Shown piece after piece: positions 1-6,700 of a stretch of 6,701 nucleotides of DNA (positions are counted from its first letter, which is position 1; every line of letters starts with the position of its first letter). The notes under the pieces are model-generated. The model had not been told where the DNA came from. It worked only from the letters and a program-made list of their open reading frames with translations, and ran no database searches. The stretch lies in NCBI GenBank assembly GCA_011046175.1, contig DSBB01000085.1, positions 1-6,701 on the forward strand, read 5' to 3'. The position numbers and the translations under genes are program-made. The stretch is from Candidatus Hydrogenedentota bacterium. Lineage in GTDB: Bacteria > Hydrogenedentota > Hydrogenedentia > Hydrogenedentales > CAITNO01.

Positions 1-1
1 C

Positions 2-55
2 CCAAGGCCCATTCTTGCGATTGCGCGGCGCGAGGGCATTGAGATTACGGCGTAG
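2..55 (+). CDS. Possible C-terminal tail of an upstream gene (partial)
   Basis: One frame is open from the window edge to a TAG at 53-55 and reads PRPILAIARREGIEITA. The mix of hydrophobic and charged residues looks like a natural helix-strand ending, whereas frame 3 across the same bases is an Arg/Ala-rich translation typical of a shadow. The tail would end 60 bases before the oxidoreductase start, on the same strand, which fits an operon. Seventeen codons are too few to name a family. If it is real, TAG serves as an ordinary stop here, which bears on the amber codon in the PHP gene further on. Confidence 0.3.
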   Translation, partial: PRPILAIARREGIEITA

Positions 56-101
56 CGCGGCTGCGGCGGCAATACCGGGAAACAACCGCCCGTTGGGCGT
101 C

Positions 102-114
102 AGGGAGAAGGAAG
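102..114 (+). promoter_or_regulatory. Shine-Dalgarno region of the oxidoreductase gene
   Basis: A purine run (AGGGAGAAGGAAG) lies just before the start. AGGGAG at 102-107 is 8 bases from the ATG at 116, while AAGGAAG at 108-114 is 7 bases from a second in-frame ATG at 122. Both starts are therefore served. They differ by two residues, and the conserved family N-terminus begins at the second (MKKLNVGLIGYG). Confidence 0.65.
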
Positions 115-115
115 C

Positions 116-1258
116 ATGGGAATGAAGAAACTGAATGTCGGACTGATTGGCTACGGTTTCATGGGACGCGCGCATTCCAACGCATACCTCAAGGTGAACC
201 GCTTTTTTGACCTGGGCTATCAGCCCGTGTTGAAGGCAGCCTGCGCGCGCAAGGCGGACAAAATCCAGGCCTTTGCGGATAACTGGGGCTGGGAAAGCGT
301 CGAAACCGACTGGCGCCGCTTGATCGAGCGCAAGGACATTGACGTCATTGACATCGGATCGCCCAATGACACCCACCGCGAGATCGCCATTGCCGCGGCC
401 GAGGCGGGCAAGATGGTGCTTTGCGAAAAGCCGCTCGCCATGAATGCCGTCGAGGGCCGCGAGATGACCGAAGCCGTCGAGAAGGCCGGCGTCGCCAACA
501 TGGTCTGGTTCAACTATCGGCGGGTGCCCGCCATATCGCTGGCAAAACAACTCATTGACGAAGGCCGCATCGGCCGCGTCTTCCATTACCGCGCGAAGTA
601 CCTGCAGGACTGGACCATCAGCCCAGACCTGCCGCAGGGCGGCGCGGGTCTTTGGCGGCTCGATATAGACGTTGCGGGCAGCGGCGTCACCGGCGATTTG
701 CTCGCGCATTCCATTGACACGGCGATCTGGCTCATCGGCGGCGTGGACAAGGTCTCCGCAATGACGGAGACCTTCATCAAGGAGCGCCCGCTTCAGGATG
801 ATCCCTCCAAACGCAAGCCGGTCGGTATTGACGACGCGTGCGCTTTTCTCGCGCGCTTCAAGAACGGCGCGCTGGCCACCTTCGAGTCCACGCGCTACGC
901 CCGCGGCCGCAAGAACCAGAACACCTTCGAGGTCAACGGCGAGCGGGGTTCAATCTATTTTGACCTGGAAGACGCGCACCAACTGCAATACTACAACCAC
1001 AGCGATGATTCGCATGTCCACGGCTGGCGCACGATTCTTGTCACCGATTCCGATCATCCCTACATGAAGCACTGGTGGGTGCCCGGCTGCGTCATCGGCT
1101 ACGAGCACACCTTCATCAATGCGCTCGCGGATTTTCTTAAGGGGCTTGAAACCGGCGAACCCGCCCGGCCCAATTTCCGTGACGCGCTCGAAACCCAGTG
1201 CGTGTGCGACGCCGTGCTCCATTCCGCCAGGACCGGCGCATGGGAGAGCATCGCGTAA
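116..1258 (+). CDS. Gfo/Idh/MocA family NAD(P)-dependent oxidoreductase
   Basis: This is a cytoplasmic two-domain dehydrogenase of 380 residues, normal for the family, whose members oxidise or reduce sugars, inositols and sugar derivatives with NAD(P). The N-terminal Rossmann domain opens with GYGFMG (residues 12-17, GxGxxG) followed by RAHSNAY. A SPNDTHREIA segment (82-91) precedes CEKPLAMN (103-110), whose Lys105 is the family's catalytic and substrate-contacting lysine. The C-terminal alpha/beta domain carries GDLLAHSIDTAIWLIG (193-208), with His198 and Asp201 in the usual GDxxxHxxD active-site motif, and then the strand GIDDACAFLARFKNGALATF (237-256). No signal peptide is present. ATG 122 is an equally good start. 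It is followed 65 bases later by the PHP gene, suggesting co-transcription. The family is certain; the substrate is not, since members resembling inositol or levoglucosan dehydrogenases cannot be told apart by eye. Confidence 0.94.
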   Translation: MGMKKLNVGLIGYGFMGRAHSNAYLKVNRFFDLGYQPVLKAACARKADKIQAFADNWGWESVETDWRRLIERKDIDVIDIGSPNDTHREIAIAAAEAGKMVLCEKPLAMNAVEGREMTEAVEKAGVANMVWFNYRRVPAISLAKQLIDEGRIGRVFHYRAKYLQDWTISPDLPQGGAGLWRLDIDVAGSGVTGDLLAHSIDTAIWLIGGVDKVSAMTETFIKERPLQDDPSKRKPVGIDDACAFLARFKNGALATFESTRYARGRKNQNTFEVNGERGSIYFDLEDAHQLQYYNHSDDSHVHGWRTILVTDSDHPYMKHWWVPGCVIGYEHTFINALADFLKGLETGEPARPNFRDALETQCVCDAVLHSARTGAWESIA

Positions 1259-1261
1259 GTG

Positions 1262-1279
1262 GCCGTTCAGCCGAACGGC
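1262..1279 (+). other. Small GC-rich hairpin after the oxidoreductase gene
   Basis: GCCGTTC (1262-1268) and GAACGGC (1273-1279) are perfect inverted repeats around a 4-base loop, starting three bases after the TAA stop. No T-run follows (the next bases are GTAAGATGTCC), so it does not look like a classical intrinsic terminator. It may pause transcription or protect the 3' end of the upstream message, or be chance. Confidence 0.35.
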
Positions 1280-1309
1280 GTAAGATGTCCCTTGCTTGTT
1301 CGCGTAATT

Positions 1310-1315
1310 AAGGAG
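1310..1315 (+). promoter_or_regulatory. Strong Shine-Dalgarno site of the PHP gene
   Basis: AAGGAG lies 8 bases upstream of the ATG at 1324. This fixes 1324 as the start in preference to an out-of-frame ATG at 1319, and it directly precedes a plausible signal peptide. Confidence 0.75.
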
Positions 1316-1323
1316 AGCATGCC

Positions 1324-2427
1324 ATGAGTCTATTCAATGGAAGAATCCGGATGACACTTCTGTTGATTGCGGCGCTTTGCGCGGCGCTTAGTCCTGTGGG
1401 GGCGGAGGATGCCGGCGCGCGCGACGCGCAAGTTCATTTTCGCCTCAATTCCCCGTATGATTTCGGCGCGCACCAGCACAAGGTGCAACTCCATGCGCAT
1501 ACGACAAATTCCGACGGTGATCACCCCGGCGAATGGCTCATGCAGGCTTATGAGAAACTGGGATACGCGGCTGTCGCCATTACGGACCATGACTACCGGC
1601 GTTACTCGGCAAGCCTGGCTGATCCCAAAGGACATAAAATCATACACATTCCCGGCGTCGAGTATTCCGGCGATAACAGAGAGCGCAGTTGGAACCACAT
1701 GATCGGCATCAACATCCAAACAATCCATCATGCTGATGGAACAGGGGCCAGGCAGGCGCAAATCGAACAGGCGAAGCAGGAAGGCGGCTTGACCTATTTG
1801 TGCCATCCCTACGACGAGAGCATTCACCCACGCGGCTGGAATGACCAGGATGTCAAGGAGATGGTGCACGGATTTACAGGCATCGAGATACACAACGGCG
1901 CTTCGTATCATGATCCGGGCGGACGCGACTACCCTTACAAAGTGGACCTTGCCTAGACGACAGGAAAACGCATCAATGTGATAGCCGTGGACGATTTTCA
2001 CCGGAACCCCTCGGAAACCATGGACCGCGGATTTGTTGTAATCAACAGCGATCAGGACGCCTCCGCGATACGCCTTGCCGATATTATTGCGGCGTTGGCG
2101 ACCGGCAACTATTTTGCCGCCGGAAGGGTGAGCACGGCGCATCCCGCGCCGCCGCGTTTCACGGACATCACGGTGGACGGGCATACAATAACGGTGAAAA
2201 CGGACAAAGAAACGGATATCGAATTCATTACGGGCCGATGCAACTACTATAAGGAAGGGCCGAAGTACGCCCACAAAGATGGGGGGGTGACGTCGGCGCA
2301 ATATACGGCGTCGTTTGACGACCAGTATGTCCGCATCAAGGCCATATATATGGAGAACGGCCGGGAATCCTACGCGTGGAGCAATCCCATCTACTGCGAA
2401 CCGGCGCCGATTGCCGATTCGCGCTGA
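1324..2427 (+). pseudogene. Exported PHP-domain metal-dependent phosphoesterase, interrupted by an in-frame TAG
   Basis: One reading frame of 367 sense positions is broken only by TAG at codon 211; both halves share the frame. A signal peptide (residues 1-27, hydrophobic TLLLIAALCAALSPVGA) implies export. The PHP domain, a trinuclear-metal phosphoesterase fold, shows LHAHT (His57, His59), SDG (Asp64), ITDHD (Asp88, His89), GVEYS (Glu113), NHMIG (His125), LCHP (His161) and IEIHNG (His190) before the stop, and AVDDFH (Asp224, His226) after it. The last motif normally supplies metal ligands, so the 210-residue truncated product should be inactive. Residues about 250-367 form a beta-rich C-terminal domain ending in AWSNPIYCEP, usual in secreted PHP proteins. 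In relatives the region reads roughly W-D-x-x-L-x-x-G, placing the TAG at a Leu position (TTG to TAG is one change). No other damage is visible, so the cause may be a recent nonsense mutation, a sequencing error or readthrough. AGGAAA at 1962-1967 before GTG 1978 could allow weak restart. Substrate unknown. Confidence 0.85.
1954..1956 (+). other. In-frame amber codon splitting the PHP domain
   Basis: TAG is in the frame of the start at 1324 and is followed without any frame change by TTGKRINVIAVDDFH, the natural continuation of the PHP fold. The next base is A. No recoding element, such as a conserved stem-loop directly downstream, is evident. Confidence 0.9.
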
Positions 2428-2519
2428 GAAGTGATGCAGACGCGGTGAAAAATCGGGAGGCCCTCAAAGACCGGAGTCTCCCAAGAGAAACGATTACTAC
2501 AACAGGCAGCATCGGCGTC

Positions 2520-3218
2520 ATGCGTTTACGGACAGAATCTATTTCAACGATCGTCCTGATTTTGTCAAATATAGTCCCACTATGGGGAGTATTATTCTGG
2601 GGGTGGGATATATTTGCGCTTATGCTGCTATTCTGGCTGGAGAATGTTGTCATTGGCATCTTCAATGTGGGCAGGATGGCGACGGCGCCTCCTTACACGG
2701 TCAGCGTCACCACCTATCAATGCTTCCTGATTCCCTTTTTTGTGGTTCATTACGGTATCTTCACCCTGGTCCATGGCGTGTTTGTCTTTGTCCTGTTTTT
2801 GCCAAAGACTGCCGCCCTGGGCACGTCCAGCGGTAGCGCTCCACCGACACCGACGGGATTCCTGACCGCCGTTCTGGACTGTATCCCGCCGATGGTTCCT
2901 CTCGCCCTGCTCGCCATCATCCTGAGCCATGGGGCGTCATTTTTCCTGAACTTTCTCTGGCGCGGGGAGAGGTTTCTGACGGATCTGGACACGCTGATGA
3001 TGGCGCCGTACCGGCGCGTGGTCCTGCTGTATCTGACGCTGCTTGCCGGAAGTTTCATTGTTATCGGCCTGGGTACGCAGAAACCCAGTATCGCAGTATT
3101 TGTCCTGTTGAAGATCATGATAGACGTGATGGCGCACCTGGCTGAGCGTAATCGCTATGCGAGCAAGAAGATCGCCGCGGACGGAGAAGCGGGAACGAAC
3201 AATGCCGCTCCTGTCTGA
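2520..3218 (+). CDS. DUF6498-type multi-pass membrane protein
   Basis: This predicted inner-membrane protein of 232 residues matches the usual pattern and length of the DUF6498 family, whose function is unknown. Hydrophobic segments lie at about residues 9-29, 31-49, 67-95, 125-146, 166-185 and 190-205. Family-like motifs are FWLENVVIGIFN (38-49), FFVVHYGIFTLVHG (73-86), LSHGASFFLNF (135-145), APYRRVVLLYLTLLAG (162-177) and LKIMIDVMAHLAE (197-209). The tail after 210 is polar and alanine-rich. The frame is open further upstream, to an ATG at 2376 that would overlap the PHP gene, but that stretch is hydrophilic and unlike the family. ATG 2520 sits just before the first hydrophobic segment, although it has no clear Shine-Dalgarno; GTG 2445 is an alternative. 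It lies 92 bases after the PHP stop and could be co-transcribed, but no functional link can be inferred. Confidence 0.85.
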   Translation: MRLRTESISTIVLILSNIVPLWGVLFWGWDIFALMLLFWLENVVIGIFNVGRMATAPPYTVSVTTYQCFLIPFFVVHYGIFTLVHGVFVFVLFLPKTAALGTSSGSAPPTPTGFLTAVLDCIPPMVPLALLAIILSHGASFFLNFLWRGERFLTDLDTLMMAPYRRVVLLYLTLLAGSFIVIGLGTQKPSIAVFVLLKIMIDVMAHLAERNRYASKKIAADGEAGTNNAAPV

Positions 3219-3219
3219 T

Positions 3220-3239
3220 CGCGCCTGCCCGCAGGCGCG
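3220..3239 (+). other. GC-rich hairpin right after the membrane protein stop codon
   Basis: CGCGCCTGC (3220-3228) and GCAGGCGCG (3231-3239) are perfect 9-base inverted arms around CC. They begin one base after the TGA stop at 3216-3218. The stem is strong enough to act as a transcription pause or 3'-end stabiliser. No T-run follows (TTGCCCGG), so an intrinsic terminator of the usual type is doubtful. Confidence 0.5.
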
Positions 3240-3306
3240 TTGCCCGGTTACGCCGCAGCATGTGTGGCGTCTGCATTCGTGGCCATTCAGGAAAAAACAT
3301 GTAGTT

Positions 3307-3342
3307 CTTTGGACTGCGGTGGCAAGCCACCGCAGTCCAAAG
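3307..3342. repeat. Perfect 17-nt-arm palindrome, possible dispersed REP-like element
   Basis: The left arm CTTTGGACTGCGGTGGC (3307-3323) and right arm GCCACCGCAGTCCAAAG (3326-3342) are exact reverse complements separated by AA. In RNA this would form a near-continuous stem with a minimal loop. Pairing stops cleanly at both ends (T opposite T), which suggests a defined unit rather than chance. No T-tract follows (TAGCATC), so it is not a textbook terminator. Elements of this kind are often genome-dispersed palindromes in intergenic DNA; only one copy is visible here, so dispersal is an inference. Confidence 0.8.
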
Positions 3343-3497
3343 TAGCATCATCTTTAGATTTGATTCGGATGGCTGGCGTATTTCCTATTTTGGGCAACAT
3401 TGAAACGGGACCAAGATTATCTGAACAAACGAAGAAGCATTACGCCATTCGGCCAAAGAGTGACGTTTTTTTAATAGGCCTGTGCGCTCTGGGTTTC

Positions 3498-3526
3498 TTG
3501 CAAAATCGCGGCCATATCCACATAAT
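3498..3526 (+). promoter_or_regulatory. Candidate sigma70-like promoter for the PQQ gene
   Basis: TTGCAA (3498-3503) and CATAAT (3521-3526) are separated by exactly 17 bases and match the -35 and -10 consensus at 4 of 6 and 5 of 6 positions. Transcription would start near 3533 and leave an untranslated leader of roughly 165-170 bases before the ATG at 3701. The match rests on E. coli consensus, which may not hold in this lineage. Confidence 0.3.
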
Positions 3527-3687
3527 AGGCGTAGCGGGCGTAGTGCTCAGTGATTGGATTCCGCTCATTTCTCAACCGCCGCAGACACGGGTTTCGGAGG
3601 GAAAAATCCCCCGCCGAGACCAACGCTGGGGCGCAAGCGCGCATGCGGCGCGTTTCCTGGTCGGATAACGTTCCCTGCGTTGAAATA

Positions 3688-3693
3688 TGGGAG
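3688..3693 (+). promoter_or_regulatory. Shine-Dalgarno site of the PQQ-propeller gene
   Basis: TGGGAG ends 7 bases before the ATG at 3701. It supports this start, which is followed at once by a basic and then hydrophobic N-terminus. Confidence 0.65.
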
Positions 3694-3700
3694 ACGCATT

Positions 3701-6700
3701 ATGAAAATCCATGCCAAGCGATTCGGCATGCGGGGCATCCGGCGGACAGGCGCGACGGCCTGCGTCCTGTTGGCGTTGGTCTTTGGCGCCATTGCAGGGG
3801 CCGGCTGTGCGGCGTTCGCGCAGGGGGCGCGGGCGAAAGCCGAGGCCCTGGACTGGCCGATGTGGCGCTATGACGCGGCGCGGAGCGCCAATACACCGCT
3901 GGCGCTCAAGGAGAAACTGCATCTGCAGTGGGTGCGCGAACTTCCGGAACCCAAGCGCGCCTGGCCGCACCAGTGGGACCACAGGGGCAAATTGGAATTC
4001 GACGTGTCTTATTCGCCGGTGGTGAAGGGCGAGCGCATTTTTGTGCCCGGCATGGTTACGGACAGCCTGTCCGCGTACAGCATCGAAGACGGTGCGGAAT
4101 TGTGGCGTTTCTACGCGGACGGCCCGGTGCGCCTGGCGCCCGTGGCATGGGAAGACAAGGTCTATTTCGTTTCCGACGACAGTCATCTTTACTGCTTGGA
4201 CGCCGCCACCGGGAATCTGGTGTGGAAGTTCCGGGGTGGCCCGGCAGACCAATGGCTGTTGGGGAATGAACGCATCATCAGTTTCTGGGCGGCGCGCGGC
4301 GCGCCGGTGGTCCTGGACGGCATTATCTATTTTGCCGCCGGCTTGTGGCCCATGCATGGCGTGTTCATCTATGCGCTGGATGCGACAACCGGCGAGATCG
4401 TGTGGCTGAACGACACCACAGGGTCGGACTTTGTTGATTTCCCGCACGGCGGTGCGGAGGGATACGGCAGTCTCGCGCCGCAGGGCTACCTCGCCGCTTC
4501 AGAAGATGTGCTGGTGGTGGCGGGCGGCCGAACGCCGCCCGCGTTTCTGAACCGGCACACGGGTGAAGTCGTGGACCTGCAACTGCGCGGACCGAAGGGC
4601 AGCGGCAACTATGCAGTCACTGCCGACGGCAAGGACGCCAGACGCAATGAAACGCTGGCCGCGCACGTGGCCGCGCTGGCGGAGGAACTGGACGGCGAGG
4701 CGTTCAACGAACTGGCCGCACACAGGCGACTCTTTGTCACCACGGTGAAGGGCACGCTGTATTGTTTTGGGCCGAAATCGGTGAAACCGGTTCGCCACCC
4801 CTATGCGCCGGCGCCCCTGGCGCCGCGAAGCGCGGCATGGGCCAAACCCGCCCAGGATATTCTCGATGACTTGGGCGAGCGGGAAGGGTATGCGCTCCTG
4901 CTTGGGGCGGGGTCCGGCGATCTCTTGCGGGAACTGCTGACGCGCAGCGAATTGCACATCGTCGTGGTCGAAAAGGAAGCGGCAAAGGTTCGGGAATTGC
5001 GGGACGAGATTGCCGGGGCGGGCCTGTATGGACGGCGCGCGGCGGTGATTCATGCCGCCCCCGCAGACTTCCGCGTGCAGCCGTATCTGTTCAGCGTGAT
5101 CGCGAGCGAGGATGCCGGCGCGGCGGGCATCGCGCCGGATCAGGAGGTCCTTGGCAACATCCTCGACCGGATGCGGCCTTACGGCGGCGTGGCATATTTT
5201 GGCGCGTCTTCCGGCAATCTGGAGGCCATGCGGCAGGTGGCCGAGGCGGCGGCGGTGGACCAGGTCTCGGTCGCAATACGCGGCGATGCCCTGTTCGCGC
5301 GCCGCGCCGGACCCCTAACCGGCGCCGGTTCATGGTCGCATCAGTATCACGATTCCGCCAATACGCTTGTATCCGAAGAGGAACGCGTGCGCCTGCCGCT
5401 GGGGATCTTGTGGTTCGGCGGCCCCAACAACCATAACATTCTGCCGCGCCATGCGGGCGGACCCAGGCCGCACGTGGCCGCAGGGCGCGTGGTCTATCTC
5501 GGCGTGGAAACCGTTGGCGCCCGTTGTGTCTATACCGGCCGTCAATTGTGGGTGCGGGAATTTCCGGGCATCGGCCATCCCTTCACGAACCTTGAATTGG
5601 AGGAAAAATGGCAGAAGGGCGAAAGCGTCTATATGACCAACATCCCCGGCGTCGCCTATATTGGAAGCCCCTTCGCGACACTGGCGGACAGCATATATCT
5701 CCGCTACGAAGGCCGCATTCTGCGGTTGGACCCCAAGAATGGCGCAACATTGAATGAATTCTCGCTGCCGGGAACGCCGACCAGCGTATTGTACGGGGAT
5801 GACGCCCCCGACTGGGGCCATGTCAGCGTGTGGGAGGATTTGCTGATCACCACGGCCGAGCCGCACCTGTTCGAAGACCAGGAACTGGGCTGGCTGGACA
5901 GTTACAGCGGCACGTCAAGCAAGCGCGTGGCGGTGTTGAACCGGTTCACGGGCGTGGTGCTGTGGGAACGCGAAGCCCATATCGGTTTTCGGCACAATGC
6001 CATTGTTACAGAGGCCGGGCGGGTCTTCGTGATTGACGGGCTTTCGGAAAATGGCTTGGCCCACCTGGCGCGGCGGGGCCGTGTGCCGGAAGAGCGCCCG
6101 AAAATCATGGCGCTGGATGCGCGCAGCGGCGCAGTGCTGTGGCAATCGGACAGCGATGTGTTCGGCACGTTTTTGCTTTACAGCAAAAACCACGACATTC
6201 TCATCGAGGGCGGCAGCCGGGACATGCGCCGGCCATTCGAGGATGAACCGGGGCAAATGGCCGCGCGACGCGGCGCCACCGGCGAACTGTTGTGGGAACG
6301 CGGGGGCAGTTTCACCCTGCCGGGCGCGGTGCGCGGCGACATGCTCATTCCGGGGCGACCGGGCGTCGCGCGGAATCTGCTGACCGGCGAGGACTGGAAA
6401 CGGGAGCAGCCCCATACAGGCGAAAGCAGCCCGTGGGCATTCGCCCGCGCGTATGGATGCAACACGCTCAATGCCAGCAACCACCTGCTGCTTTTCCGCA
6501 CGGGGTCGGCGGGGTATTTTGATTTGGAGCATGACTCCGGCACCGGCAACATCAGCGGGATCAAATCCGGATGCACCGTCAACCTGGTCCCCGCCGACGG
6601 CGTGCTAACCGTGCTCGATTACACCCGCACCTGCACGTGCAGTTACCATCACCAGACTTCACTGGCGCTGATTCGCATGCCGGACGATCCGAACATCGAG

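Larger units (their letters stand above)
3219..3700. other. Intergenic region with palindromes and no convincing gene
   Basis: These 482 bases separate the membrane protein gene from the PQQ gene. They hold a hairpin at 3220-3239, a perfect long palindrome at 3307-3342, a stretch from about 3343 to 3475 that looks richer in A/T than the flanking genes, a possible promoter at 3498-3526 and a Shine-Dalgarno site at 3688. A + strand frame is open from 3240 to 3668, but its translation is not protein-like and it runs through the palindrome. On the minus strand a 57-codon frame ends in a TAA at 3471-3473 and has a protein-like second half, which may be a gene relic. No tRNA, CRISPR or transposase is visible. 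Confidence 0.6.

Noticed and set aside
1330..2301. Minus-strand frame of 323 codons opposite the PHP gene
   Set aside because: It lies entirely antisense to a gene with clear PHP motifs and has no recognisable motif. GC-rich codon use on one strand often leaves long open frames on the other.
2455..2482. GGGAG / CTCCC inverted repeat after the PHP gene
   Set aside because: Only five pairs around an 18-base loop and no T-run; expected by chance.
2376..2519. N-terminal extension of the membrane protein from ATG 2376
   Set aside because: It would overlap the PHP gene by 52 bases and add 48 hydrophilic residues not expected in DUF6498 proteins. ATG 2520 starts just before the first hydrophobic segment.
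3449..3472. Possible terminator ending in the T7 run at 3466-3472
   Set aside because: The preceding bases form only a weak stem with a mismatch and a wobble pair, and no gene ends close upstream.
3240..3668. Plus-strand frame of 142 codons in the intergenic region
   Set aside because: It reads through the perfect palindrome, lacks a ribosome site and gives a translation with no family resemblance.
3701..3745. Tat signal at the RR pair of the PQQ protein
   Set aside because: The residues around RR (GIRRTGATAC) lack the S/T-R-R-x-F-L-K pattern, so a Sec-type signal is more likely.
3572..4447. Minus-strand frame of 291 codons opposite the start of the PQQ gene
   Set aside because: The translation is Arg/Pro/His-rich and motif-free, while the + strand shows a clear signal peptide and propeller blades. 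It is a shadow frame.
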